A stretch of DNA of 64,000 nucleotides from Stenogyne calaminthoides. Lineage: Eukaryota; Streptophyta; Magnoliopsida; Lamiales; Lamiaceae. Below the pieces are notes generated by a model that did no database searches, was not told the origin of the DNA, and saw only the letters and a list, made by a program, of their open reading frames with translations. Numbering within the stretch: position 1 is the first letter of the stretch; the number at the start of each line of letters is the position of its first letter. Positions 20,447-32,324 of this stretch are shown here, one piece after another. The position numbers and the translations under genes are program-made. The stretch spans positions 25,330,448-25,394,447 of the forward strand of contig JBBCBC010000026.1 of NCBI GenBank assembly GCA_037126765.1. Direction: 5' to 3'.

Positions 20447-21073
20447 CTATCTTGCGGCACTGTTTTTCAAGTACTCAATGATGGGTGTCATCCAGCTCAC
20501 TGTTGGGGTATCTAGGGTTGCGATTGCTGCGTAAGCAGTGGAGGGGTGGGAGAGCTTTGTGATGGTGACATCCCTCATCTCTGCTGGCCCCTCTGAAGTC
20601 GCTAGTCGTGCCAGAGTATTGGCTCGTGAGTTCTGATTCCTTGGAACCAGTTTGATATGGATTTGCTTGAACTTTTGGCAGAGTGTCTTGACGATTTCCT
20701 GGTAGGCCGTCATTCTGTCATCCCGAGCTTCATAATCTCCCGCGACTTGACAAGCCACGAGTTGTGAGTCAGTGTGTACCTGAAGTCTTTTAATACCCAT
20801 TGTCGATGACATTTCTAGGCCACCGATGAGCGCTTCATATTCAGCTTCGTTGTTTGTTGTTGGAAAGTCGAAAGTGATGACATTCTGAAAAGATGTGCCA
20901 TCTGGGCTTATTAGGACTACCCCTGCACATGACTTGTGGGAGGTCACTAAACCGTCCACGTAAAATTCCCAAGGTAGGCTAGTTGAACTGTCGGTTTCAG
21001 AAGGGAAAGTTAGTTCCGCCATGAAGTCGGCCAACAGCTGGGCCTTGATCGTAGGTCGCGATGTGTAGGTCAC
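20447..21073 (-). pseudogene. Element D additional RNase H domain
   Basis: A 208-aa frame with FYVDGLVTSHKSCAGVVLIS, then NNEAEYEALIGGLEM and VHTDSQLVACQV, then NSRANTLARLAT. The order D, E, D of catalytic acidic residues is retained. The domain lies between the pol RNase H and integrase, as in Tat/Retand-type gypsy elements, where a second, archaeal-like RNase H was acquired. Confidence 0.85.
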
Positions 21074-22458
21074 TCCGTATTGTCCGACTTCAATTGCCCA
21101 CTTTAGACATAGATCTGTGGTGTCTGGCCGTGGAGTATTTTTCGTAGAGGTAGGTAAGTGAGGACCTCGACCTGATGGTCGAAAAAATATGGTCTCAGCT
21201 TCCTTACGCTCATAATCAGGGCATATGCCAGTTTTTCCAGAAGAGGATATCGTTGTTCGGTCTCATTCAATGTCTGACTGACGAAGTATATTGGTAAATG
21301 GACCTAACCTTCTGCTCGAACGAGCACTACACTTAATGCGGTCTTTGAGGCCGCTAGGTATAGAAAATTTTTTGCCTGGGATGGGTTTGGATAGGATGCT
21401 TACGTCCGCCAGATAGGCTTTGATCTTGTCGAAAGCCTCATGGCTTTTGGGTGTCCATTTGAACTTCGAGTTTTTTCAGATTGTGTCGAACATGAGTTTG
21501 CATTTATCCCCCATTCGAGAGATAAATCTGCTCAGTGCGGCTAGACAACCTGTGAGTTTTTGTACCTCTTTCACTTTTCGAGGGGCTCCCATATCCAGGA
21601 TGGCCTGGACTTTCGTTGGGTTCTCCTCTATCCCACGTTTGCTGACTAGGTGCCCCAGGAACTTTCCCGACTCAACCCCAAAGTTGCACTTCTTAGGATT
21701 GAGTCTCATATTGAACTTTCTTAAGGTGTCGAAGTCCTGAGTGAGGTGGGCGAGGTGATCTTCTTTCTTCACGATCTTGACCACTATGTCATCTACGTAG
21801 ACTTCTATCGACTTACCAATCTGGTCGGCGAACATATGGTTGACTAACCTTTGGTATGTTGCCCCCGCGTTTTTTAGGCCGAATGGCATTCTCTTCCAGT
21901 AGTATAGATTTTTCTCTGTTAGGAAAGAGGTGTGTTGTCTGTCAGGCTTGTGCATGGCTATTTGATGATAGGATGCAAAGGCTTCCATGAACGACATCAT
22001 CTCATGGCCAGTCTTGTTATCTATCAGGTGGTCGATATGCAGTATAGGGAAGAAGTCTTTTGGGCATGCCTTGTTGAGGTCGGTGAAGTCAATATAAAGT
22101 TGCCAAGTGCAGTTTGAGTTCTTTACAAGGACTGCATTGGCTACCCATTGCGGTTGATCGGCCAGAGTGATCAGGTCGTTATCTAACAACTTCTTCACTT
22201 CCTCTGTGAGAGCCGCATACTTCTCTGGGCTGAATTTCCTCTTTTCTGGGCTATCAATTTTTGTTCGGGGTCGATGTGCAATCTGTGACAGGCGACTTCA
22301 AGGTCGATGTCGACCATATCTTTATGTGACCATGCGAATACGTCCAGATTTTTCTTGAGAAAGTCAATGACTTCCCCCCTCTGGCCGCTTGATATCTTGG
22401 AGCCTATTATGACTTCAAGATCCGGGTGGGCTGGGTCCACTTTCACTTTCTCGAGCAC
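21074..22458 (-). pseudogene. Element D reverse transcriptase and first RNase H
   Basis: The RT is clear in the 240-aa frame 22198-21476: LYIDFTDLNKACPKDFFPI, then MPFGLKNAGATYQRLVN, then YVDDIVVK with the catalytic YVDD, then GKFLGHLVSKRGIE. The N-terminal part is in another frame (22458-22195: DVFAWSHKDMVDID), so there is a shift near 22195. From 21475 to 21074 the connection and first RNase H are broken by stops and frame changes. Confidence 0.85.
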
Positions 22459-23227
22459 TTCCCCAGGATGGCTCTTGGACCATCTTGCCGAGGGTCATAT
22501 ATTTTGGCTTCTAATATTAATTCTTCAGGTTCTGGCCCCATTCTTGGGTCGAGGTCGTCACGACTTCTCTTTTTACTCATCTTTTTGGCATTCAATTCAT
22601 TATCTACTACCAGTATGTGATTGCTAGATTTGTATGCACAATTGAAATGCGACAAAGAGTAAAGCAAATAACCCCTTGCATTGACTTGGTCACCTTTGAT
22701 AGTGCCGACCAGCCCACTCTTAGTGGGGAACTTTACACAGAAATAAAATGTAGAGGGCGCAGCCTCAAACTCATGCTTGAACGGCCTCCCAAGAAACCCG
22801 TTATAGGTACTGGGGAGGTCGATTGCAAGGAAATCTAGAAGCCTAGTGTTCCTAACCTTCTCATCTAGGGTAGATACCAGTTTGGCGGATAGACAGATCA
22901 CGCCGAGCGGCTTCACGGTTGCATTCCCGAAGCCCTTCACAGAGTGATCGCATGGGGAGATATAAGTATCATATTCCCCGAGCTGATCCAAGGTTTTCTT
23001 GAAGAGGATATTGCAAAATGCCCCCCATCGATCATTAGTCGGCATACCGTCATTCCCATGATGTTGGCTTTGATGACCAGAGGGTCAATGCTTGGGTAGA
23101 CAATTCCAGCCTTGTCTTTCTCGCCGAACTTGATCTTGTTGGTCTCTTCGGTTATAGTAAGTAGCGGCAGGACCATCTTTTGGGCGTTCTCTGTTGCCCC
23201 GACTTCGCCTTCATGCGTCGTTTTCAT
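22443..23227 (-). pseudogene. Element D protease region
   Basis: Aspartic-protease signature MIDGG (23081-23040 area) within VIKANIMGMTVCRLMIDGG. The downstream flap end YNGFLGRPF is in the overlapping frame 23045-22443. The frame shift just after the active site breaks the enzyme. Confidence 0.7.
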
Positions 23228-23459
23228 GAGGAGGTCGAAGAAAGACCTCCCACCCCGAGAGGGGATATTGTATGTATGACGCGACCTCCAGCGCCTTCGG
23301 GCATGGGAGGGACCGACAATTCTCCCTGGTCGATCTCTGGGATTTGGTTTTCCGGAGCCTGCTCCCCCTGTTTAGGGCGGTAAACTTGCTGCTGACCTCT
23401 TGCATTCCGGTCGTTGTTCTCCCGAGGACGCTTGATGAACTCATTTAGACGGCCATTTT

Positions 23460-24700
23460 CATATAGCTTCTAGAGTTGTTTTAGTAGGTCTTTGCATTCA
23501 CTAGTGTAATGACCCTTCTGCGCATGATAGTGACATAACTTGTTAGGGTTCTGCATGCTCTTGTCCTTGATGGGGCGAGGCGGATGGAGCATGTCTTGTC
23601 CCTGGATCTGGGCATAGACGTAACTAGGTGTCATGCCTAGGGCCTCCATTAGCTTCATCGGGATGCTTTCTTTAAAGGGCTTGAAGTTGTCGGGTACCTT
23701 GAAGGTGTCATGCCCAGCAACTTTGCTTCATTCCCTATGGGATCTTTCTCCAGGATAAGTTGGTCAATCATTTCCACATAAGATCGATTCGATTCGGATC
23801 TTTCTCCGTGATTTGGTCGGCATTCATGGACGCCCGCTGCCCGGGTCGCAGTCGCAGGAGCCACGCGGTGAAGTGGCTCAGAACAACTGGGCGTTTCTTT
23901 CGAAAAGTTGTCCAACGAGTAGGGAGGAGATGGTGGTATACCACATCTCGAGCTTGGTCGCTAGTGGTCACGAGAACAACCTCGCGATTTGGTCATGTCG
24001 ACGCGCCGTGGGGAAGCGTAGAAGGAATCAGATTTCGCCACATGGACCTTTGGATCAGTGTTCCTACTATAGCGATCCAGAGCCGCTATGTTGATTTTTC
24101 TCTGGGAGGGTGCCAGGGTAACTAGAGCCCCGAGTGGAGAGTCTGGGACGATGAGGTTATTGTCTGTCCTCACCTGCCCATTCTGATTTTCCATTAGTTC
24201 GAGGAGTTGCTGGACTATCCGGGCCAATGCTGCGACCTGGGCATCGCGATGATCCCCTGAGGGGAAAACCATCTGTCCGCCGCCATGGTGGATGACCAAG
24301 CCTATCGGCATTCTCCATGGTGCATATTCAGAGCTAGGGCGAGATCACGCTTCACTTGGTCTGCGTGCCGAGGTTGAGACTGAGCCTCGTCCTCAATGGC
24401 CATTGGGGCTTTCTGAACCCCTTGATCCCTGAGGCGGTTGAATATAACATTAACCTACCGGGCTTTCCTCGAGCCGGGGTTCCGGATGATGGCGGCTTCG
24501 CCGGTCGAGGTTAGTCAACCCGCTGAACGCCCTTCGCCAGGACGCCCTTACCCTTTGAGGTTCCGGCATCATGGGTGGCCTTTTTTGATCGCGGGTTGTT
24601 CTTCTTCGCCATCGAAAACGAGGCGCTTCCTGTTGAGAACGGCCATAACGGCCTTGGCGTCCTCCAGTGTCTGGACGAGATTCCACCAGTCCGGGGTGAT
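23460..24700 (-). pseudogene. Element D gag remnants
   Basis: Four short frames in gag order: a basic N-terminus (24686-24450), a middle part (24311-23961 and 23915-23655), and a C-terminal part (23658-23470) with the zinc-knuckle-like CHYHAQKGHYTSEC. All are separated by frame changes. Confidence 0.65.
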
Positions 24701-24713
24701 TATCGGGGCCGCT

Positions 24714-25560
24714 TGTTGGAATTTAGAGGCACGTAAACACGTAATACATGCGCAGCGGAATTAAACAGTTCACAATCAACGAACATATTGGTACGTTGTG
24801 AGAAACGTGCAACTACGTGTAACTGAAACATGGACTATTACGATTTCCTCCTTTCGTTCACAAATACTCGATTAAGTCTTGAACATGATGAAGTGTTTAT
24901 TCAAATAACTTAATCATATTATCTCTAATCACTAATTGATCATGTATGTCACACTTAGCCACAAAGTCTAAGTTGACGTGCATCGGCCGGTGACTTTGAT
25001 CCAATTATGATGAGAAGATGAGTGTTCTCTCTAAATCCACATTTAGGAATGAATCCTATTCTTGGCTCAACTATCACGCACATGCACTTTGTGATGAACC
25101 CAATCCAAGCCATATCTACCCATAGACGGGTGCAAGCGTCGATCATGGTCACATACATCAAACGGTTTCTCGGATGGGTATACCAATACCCTCTAAGGTA
25201 TTTGTGCATCCATCATGAGATACCTAGTATCTCGTAGTAAGTGAGATCTTACTACTCTCTCTAAGAGTGACGCAGATCGACACCAATCTCAATCAGATCA
25301 TCAATATCTCATTCTTGATGATCCTTGATCGGGCTAATTGAGAATCATGCTTAAGTCATCCTACGAGTTCTCACAACCTCAATGACAAAGATTGACTCAT
25401 GGGAACACTTGCATGAATAAATACAAACAATCAAACATAATATTCAAACAAGTGTATTGCCATACATTAATATTAAATGAACTATAATATTAAATTAAAC
25501 TGAATATCACCGAGTATTATGTCCTTACAATAGATTGTCTCTAGGACACTAACACTAACA
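24714..25560 (-). repeat. LTR of element E (Ty1/copia)
   Basis: Begins TGTTGGAATTT and ends CTAACACTAACA on the + strand, so it has TG...CA termini. On the minus strand it is preceded by the polypurine-like tract CCAAGTGGGAGATTG (25561-25575) and by copia RNase H, so this is the 3' LTR of a minus-strand element. The insertion point interrupts element D at its gag or 5' leader. The partner LTR would lie beyond element A, outside the window. Confidence 0.75.
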
Positions 25561-28500
25561 ATCTCCCACTTGGACTAGAGTCAATCACCTACATGTCTAA
25601 TCCTTAGACCATCAAATGTCTAGTGTGTACATGAACACTCAGTATTTTGGTGAAATGATCTTCCAAATTAAATATGTGGGAATACATTTTAATTCCTTTT
25701 CTTCTATTCTTATGATCTCTCGGATCAAATGATAAGTCTAGGTACATGCTTGTTTCTGTTTGTTGATCTCGGTTCCTTTGCTTGCGCATTCGCACCAACG
25801 TTGTCTTAATATAACTTTATTAGACAACTGACACTCGGAACTACCCCCAGTTCTCTTAAGAACTATAAAATCTAGACAGGCTTCTGATACAACAATGTAC
25901 TCAACTTCGGTTGTTGAATCTGCGTCTTTTTGCTTGGAACTATTTATTGGGATTATACTGGAAAGTATGCTTTTACTTTGTATAATCAAAACTGAATTTC
26001 GGACTTATTTACTGAAATAAATTGTTTATCACTGATGCTTTAAATATCATCGAATGTAACATATATTTACTGCATAACTATTCAATAAATAGTATGTGTT
26101 ACATTGTAGTTAATTTAGTGATACCAGATCACAGAAGATTAAATTAACAGTCCCTTGTAACCAAAAGTACACCATTCACGACCTAGATGGAAATGAACAA
26201 TCCATCGTGAAAGGTTGAAGTGTAAGGGCTCGGGGTTGATTTGTCTTGACCAAGAGATTACACTAGTGCATGATCGATGCAATCGAATAGGACCTATAGG
26301 AGGACAAATTCTTCGTAACCGAACAAGGAAGAATTAGACCTCGTTGGTTCGTTATTTCTTAATCTTCGATCCCTTAAATAGGATCACGTGTGGTTGGTAA
26401 CTATTGCTTTGACTTATCACGGGGTAGAGAATCAACGAGATTCAATACTTTTTATCTTGGGCAATATTATTGGCCCACACGTGATTGCTAAGATTTAATA
26501 CGGAGAATCGTGTGCAAGCACGCTTTGTTCGATTTGCCCCTGGGAGGCTCATAAACTTTATCATACCAAATCTTGCAAGTGGAACTAGTTCCCAGATGGA
26601 TAATAATGTTGAACCGATTTTCAACCAAGGACAAAATATATTAATTAATGGAAAGCTATTTCGGTGGCTTGAATTAATTAATGGGCTAGATAATCTTAAA
26701 CACGGGAAATAATAACCGGGAGCCATATTGACTGTAATATGGGTTAAGATGGATAGTGCAATATTAATTATGTAGTGAGATTAATTAATATTTATGGACT
26801 TGAATAATATTGTGGCTCAATATTGATAATTCAAGATCCATTGGAAGATCCAATCTTAATTCTCCTAAAGGCCCCTAAGTAGCCCAACATAAAGTCCAAT
26901 AACTGAAAAAAAGGTGTTTAAAAATAAAATAAATCTTGTTGCATATTTTTCCTATTTTTTCGAAAATTATGGATTAAAAGGGGAGAAAGATTTTTCTTGA
27001 ATTTTGTTATGGAATGAAGATATGTATTCTTGGAATACAAGATTATCTCATTAAATTCAAGAAATCTCCCACTTGGTTATCCATATAGTTATTTTAGAAA
27101 ATTTTGAAATATGAGGGAAAGAAAGATTTTCTTGATTTTCTTGAAAATATATTATGGAAGATATGCATTTCTTGAAATACAAGAATATCTCATAAATTCA
27201 AGAAGATCCAAATCTTGGAATCTTCTCCTAATATTTCGAAATTTACCATAGCAAGATAAGGTGGAATTTTGTGGAATATTATAATTATGGGAAAAAGAAT
27301 ATAGGAGATATATTCAAGATTTCTTGGAGATCAAGAAAAGATTTTCCCACATTGTTTTTTCCCCAAATTTTCGATCACCACCCTATCTATAAATAGGGGA
27401 TGATTCTTTCATTCCCAAGTACAATTCCATGTGATGGAAAAATTAGTAAATCCACAAAGGTGGTGCAACAAAGTTTATTTTCCTTTTGTTAATTGTTCGC
27501 GAGCATCCTACCACCGGATTGTCGAGCAAGGATTAAGGGAATACTTGAGAAGGTTTTTTGGTGTGTCTAATCAACAAGACCATTGCCACTCCAAGAGGTA
27601 CGTTCACGTAAACTCGTAGAAATTCCGCATGCGTAGGATTTACGTGAACTGATTATATGCATGATTTGTTGTTGAATTATTATTTGAATTAAGATAGGAT
27701 TAATTCATGCTAGTAATAATTATCATAATTAAATTTGTATTTAAATATTTATCCCGAATAGATCCGTGCAATTAATTCCCCAACACTATTCCAACTGACC
27801 GCCTCATTATTGAGAGTGAAACGTAACCTGACTGTGATTTTTAATCATCACAGTCGGATTGGAGACTTGTGTCAGCTTAACCAGTCACTACTAGTTCTGA
27901 CTGTCCATCATAGACAAGAAAACATTCTTTAGTTCATCTGAGATACTTCAGAATTGTCTTGACAGCAATCTTGTGAGACTCACCCAGATTCTGTTGGCAT
28001 CTACCAGTGAAGTTGATAGTGTAGGCCACGTCTGGCCTAGTGCAAGTCATGACGTATATGATTGACCCAATTATATATGCATATGGGACATCTTTCATGT
28101 ACTTGATATCAACTTCAACAGAAGGACAATCCTTCTTTGATAGCTTTATCCCATGATTTGACGATAGAGATCCTCTCGTAGAGTTCTCCATTGCAAAACA
28201 CTTCAACACCTTATCTACATAGGTGGACTGTGACAGCCCCAACACCCTCTTGGATCTATCCTTGTGGATCTTAATTCCTAGGATTTAGCAGGCTTCGCCA
28301 AGACCCTTCATCATGAAGGCCTTTAACAACAAATCTGTTAACGGACTGCATTAACGGGATATTGTTTCTCAAAATCACTATGTCCTCGACATACACGATT
28401 ATGAAAATAATATTCTTCCCGCTGCGTTTAAGATAAATGCAAGGATCTTCCGAGTTTCTGATGAAGTCAAAAGACTTGATAGCTTCATCAAATCGGATAT

Positions 28501-28654
28501 TCCAACTCCTAGAAGCTTGCTTCAATCCATAAATGGATATCTTTAGCTTGCATACTAGATTAGAATTTGACTTAGATGTAAAACCTTCCGGTTGAGTCAT
28601 AAACACTTCCTTATCAATGTCTCCATTGAGGAAAACTATTTTGACGTCTATCGC
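25561..28654 (-). mobile_element. Element E: Ty1/copia pol, minus strand, split by F and truncated by A
   Basis: From right to left: reverse transcriptase (28606-28271, with VCKLKISIYGLKQASRSWN and YVEDIVI), RT end (28245-27934, SIIYVMTCTRPDVAY), RNase H first part to 27786, then after the solo LTR F the rest of RNase H (SSKQKDADSTTEVEYIVVSE, near 25944-25870) and the 3' leader. The RT catalytic motif is YVED instead of YVDD, and several stops occur, so it is dead. The 5' two thirds are cut off at 28655 by insertion of element A. Confidence 0.85.
25945..27785 (+). repeat. Solo LTR F in element E RNase H
   Basis: Termini TATTGGGA...CCCCAACA (the first would be TGTTGGG in an intact LTR) and a perfect 5-bp target duplication CTATT (25940-25944 and 27786-27790). 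Removing it joins the E RNase H frame around the Trp-Lys-Ser-Ser-Lys motif. A TATA-like CTATAAATAGGGG at 27388-27400 marks + transcription. An internal segment of about 90 bp (around 26995-27075) is repeated in diverged form at 27125-27215. No internal region, primer-binding site or gag is present, so it arose by LTR-LTR recombination. Confidence 0.8.
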
Positions 28655-31149
28655 TGATTGGTGTGAGAATTGCTTGAAATTCTTTGTTTAATTGCTCAAA
28701 TTTGATAGGATTTCATGCATTTTTCTACATTAATTTGGCTTAATTGCACTTGAGATGAGAAATGGTGTGGCTTGTTTATTTTGTAGGAAATTGTTGAAAA
28801 ACGAGCAAGAATTGAAGCCAAAAACTATTTTGATCCAGAAGGGTATTGGATAAGAGGGTTGAACCACGTGAAGATCCTTGAAAAGACGATCGCAACAAAA
28901 AAAGAATCAATCCAATCGAAGTTCGGGAGCTCGAGTTATGAGCGTTACAAAATGAGTGTGCAGTATCAAACTATGTTGTCGTCCTGGTTGCAAAAATTAA
29001 GAAGTTGGGCGATGCAAGGCCCATTTGCTATATGATTAGCAGTTGAATTTTGACAATTGGAATTGCTAAGCTACTGCAAGCCACGAATTGGTGGCAACAA
29101 AAAGTAAGCATGTGTGAGTTCATGCAGTGCAGGGACGGATTCAGGATTTAAGAGTGGGATGGGCTGAAAATTGTTAAAGCTTCCTCATATTAAATTTTTA
29201 TATTTATATATAGTATTTTTTTTTAAATATTCATTTAGATCGTAAAAATTTTCAGTAATTAAATCTAAATTTTTATCTATATTTCTAACAAAATATCTTC
29301 AAAAAGATTGATGTTCATTTGTAAAATATATTACTTTTTTTATTAATAATATAGTTAGAACTCATGCTGAATATTTGTATTTAATCATTCCAAGAAACAT
29401 TAATCAATTAAAAAGAATATTATCTCATTTAACTCATATTAACATTTTATTACATTTTTATTTTATTTTTTCTAATATTAAAGTGACCAATAAATTATCA
29501 TTATCATAATATATAACAAATAAAAAATAATTTACTTATATACATATGCCTAAAAAGAAAAGGGCAAAAATTGTGAATATAATGTACATATTTAATAATG
29601 AATAAGTTAAGTAAATAAAAATATTAAATTAAAAGGAAATTATATTTAAATGATCGTACTCTGAATATTTGTGTGGGAGATTTGTCTAAAGCAAGCATAT
29701 TCAAAATTACAATAAAACAAAATTTTTGTTGTGAATGAAATTCTTCAATATCAATACTTTAATAAAATTTTTATAAGAATAAGAAAAGAGAAAATGAAGA
29801 GGGACACCACAGAATCAGGAAAATAATATTATATTAAGTCTACACCATATATTTTCTTGATTTAATAATTGAATAAAAATTATGGGGATGAATTTTAATT
29901 TTGGGCTGGGATTATAAATTAAATACAAAATAGAAATTAATATTGAACTTGACTTAAATTTATGTACCAAATTTTATTCAAATATTACATATAAATATAT
30001 AAAAGGTTAATTGGGGCTTGTACAGTGCTAGAGCCCGGTGTAGCCCCAATGAATATCCGTCCCTGAGTTCATGGGACCCACCCATTTCAACCAAGATTGT
30101 GGTCAACTATATCAAGCGTGGAACCACTTCATTTTGAAAACAAAAAATTCTGCCGCGCGCCTACTTCTTTATATCAGGAGAGAGAGAGAGAGCAAGGTTA
30201 CTGAGCATTAGTTTTAACGGACCCCACAGGCAAAAGCGCATGAACTTGTTAAAAGAGTCGCTCGCTTCTATTGCAAATTCCAGCGATTTTTTGAGCATCA
30301 ATAAAAATGAATTTTGAGGGCAGAAACAAGGGGAACGGAGGCAACTTCTCATTTCACCATAGGGCAGCAGCTATTTTCACACACTTTCACATAGTATTAG
30401 GTGTTCTTAAATTTCTTCATTTTCTTGCAAATTTAGAGGATTTTATAGTTCAATCAAGTTGTAATCACTCCCATTCGGTGAATTCTACCCTTTACTCTCT
30501 TTATTTAGCTTTTATTTCATTGTTTATGGAGTATGAAACAATTTTAGTCATGTGTTTTGTTCTAAAATTCATGGGCTAATCATTTTAGGCTTTGGGTATT
30601 TGAAACCATGTGAATATTGAGTTGGTATTTGTTTATTGTCTAATTTATTTTTCTATTTGGATGATGCTTCTACTTATGGGTTTTATTGTGTTTTAATTGA
30701 TTTTCTTCTATTAGACTATGTGCGAGATTATGCTTGCTATAAACGAGAGTTGCATAGGCATGACCAAATGCATATTTGAGGGTTGAGAATTGATTGAATG
30801 CTTCAATTACACTATTCAATTACACTATTTATCCAAATAGAAATATAGAGAAGACATAAACAGTACCCTTAGTATCACTAGGTGGAAAATATCCAAAGCA
30901 CACCTCTCATTTGCACTTCTTTGAAGTTAGTTGTTAGTTATTTATTTTCTTGTTTGCTATTAATTGTGCTTAGTCTAGAACCAAAAACCTTTGTCCGTAA
31001 TTATAATAGCATGACAACAAATAGGCTTAGGGGCACTAGCTCCTCCCGTGGTCGATACTACTTGGTCTTTTACTTATCTTGCTACTACGAACCCTTATAC
31101 TTGAGGGGGATTAGCTAGTTGATTTGCTTGGTAAAATCCGTTCAAGTCA
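28655..31149 (+). repeat. 5' LTR of element A (Athila-like)
   Basis: Starts TGATTGGTGTGAG and ends AAGTCA, just before a primer-binding site. Its first 333 bp equal 63668-64000 with two differences. It contains a 936-bp hAT-like insertion (29130-30065), so the native LTR is about 1.56 kb, in the range of Athila LTRs. TTTATATCAGG at 30168 may be its TATA region. The LTR inserts into copia element E after GACGTCTATCGC. Confidence 0.9.
29130..30065. mobile_element. hAT-like non-autonomous DNA transposon in A's LTR
   Basis: Terminal inverted repeats CAGGGACGGATTC and the complement of CAGGGACGGATATTC. An 8-bp direct repeat AGTTCATG lies immediately right (30066-30073) and 5 bp outside the left end (29117-29124). 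An 8-bp duplication and CAGGG ends fit the hAT superfamily. The interior is AT-rich and non-coding, so it depends on a transposase elsewhere. Confidence 0.8.
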
Positions 31150-31150
31150 A

Positions 31151-31168
31151 TGGCGCCGTTGCCGGGGA
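31151..31168 (+). other. Primer-binding site of element A
   Basis: TGGCGCCGTTGCCGGGGA, one base after the LTR end. It is complementary to the 3' end of tRNA-Asp, the primer usual in Athila and related gypsy elements. Confidence 0.8.
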
Positions 31169-31415
31169 GGTGACGTAGTGCTATAAGTGGGACTTAAGAC
31201 TCGTTGAGTGCTATTACTAGTTACATTTTTCTTGCTTTATTTTTCTTTTCACCATATTTGTGGAGAAAACTTGAGACTTTTGTAGGTGCATAATCACAAG
31301 AAGACGTGGTGGACAACTTGAGGATATAAATCTTGAGATAGAAGCTACGACAAGAAGAAATCGAGGAAGGAATAGGAGAGAGGCGGAAGCAAGGCAACAC
31401 CAACCACTTGAAAAT

Positions 31416-32324
31416 ATGGAGAACAATGAGGGAAATGTGGGCAATCCCCAAGGAGGAATGGGTTATCAACCACAAAGAAGGCCACTCCGAGATTGTCTCG
31501 AGCCTCAAGTTCAAAGATACTACGATAGAATAGCAAGGCCAAACGTGGAGGCTAAGAACTTTGAGTTACACCCTTCCCTAATCAATATGCTTCAAAAGAA
31601 TCAATTCAAAGGGGAAGACAATGAAGATCCAAATCAACATTTGGCCCAATTCATGGAGTATGCGGATACATCAAAGTATAATGGGGTGTCCGAAGATGCT
31701 AAGTTATTGAGGTTGTTTCCATTTACCCTCACGGGCAAGACAAAGACTTGGGCCAATAGTGTTCTACCACGAGGAAGTTTGACAACGTGGGAAGATTTGA
31801 GCAAGAAGTTTCTCCTTAAGTTCTACCCTCCTTCAAGAGTTTTGCAAGCAAAACACAAAATTGCACAATTTCAACAATTAAGAGGGGAGAACTTGCATGG
31901 AGCATGGGAAAGATATCAAGAATTGCTCTACAAATGCCCTCAACATGGCTATAATGAAGATCAAGCTATAAGTTTTTTTTTTTTACGCCGGAGTAAGTGG
32001 GAAAACAAGAGAATTGTTGGATTCTTCGGCCAGTGGATCATTGTTTGGGAAAGATTGGGAGACGGCGAAGGGCATTATAAATGATTTGGTCAACAATTTT
32101 TTTGGGTGGTCAAATGAAAATAGTTGGAATGGAAATATCTCTCAAGTGGGAGAAAGTGAAGGAATGAGGGCTCTTAATGCATCCATGATGGTATTAATGG
32201 AGAAGATGAATGCACTTTCCTCCCAACAAGGGAACTCTATGTCACCCTTAGCTCATGATGAACGCATCCAAGGACAAGGGCCAATTGAAGAGGTGAGCTA
32301 CATGGGGAGGGAAAATTATCAAGG
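31416..32324 (+). pseudogene. Element A gag, first part
   Basis: Athila-type gag: NFELHPSLINMLQKNQFKG, then EDPNQHLAQFMEYADTSKYN, then LLRLFPFTLTGKTKTWANS, WEDLSKKFLLKFYPPSR and ENLHGAWERYQELLYKCPQH. After YNEDQAIS a run of T at about 31973-31984 shifts the frame; the gag frame resumes from 32014 (LDSSASGSLFGKDWETAKGI). ATG 31416 is the first in frame, though related text upstream (from about 31290) lacks stops and could extend it. The gene is split at 32324 by element B and resumes at 59779. Confidence 0.85.

Larger units (their letters stand above)
20113..24713 (-). mobile_element. Element D: Ty3/gypsy (Tat-like) internal region, minus strand
   Basis: Reading right to left the order is gag, protease, reverse transcriptase, RNase H, an extra RNase H-type domain and the integrase zinc-binding region, the order of Ty3/gypsy. 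The second RNase H domain suggests the Tat lineage. There is no LTR on either side in this window: the left end abuts the NLR relic inside integrase (after the PWPFA motif), and the right end is broken by element E at 24714. Its 5' part would lie beyond the right end of the window. All frames are interrupted. Confidence 0.85.

Noticed and set aside
25561..28654. Two independent copia fragments
   Set aside because: Removing solo LTR F with its CTATT duplication joins both into one RNase H reading frame.
31217..31542. Minus-strand frames upstream of A gag
   Set aside because: Overlapping shadows of the gag leader; hydrophobic translation of the complement of purine-rich DNA.
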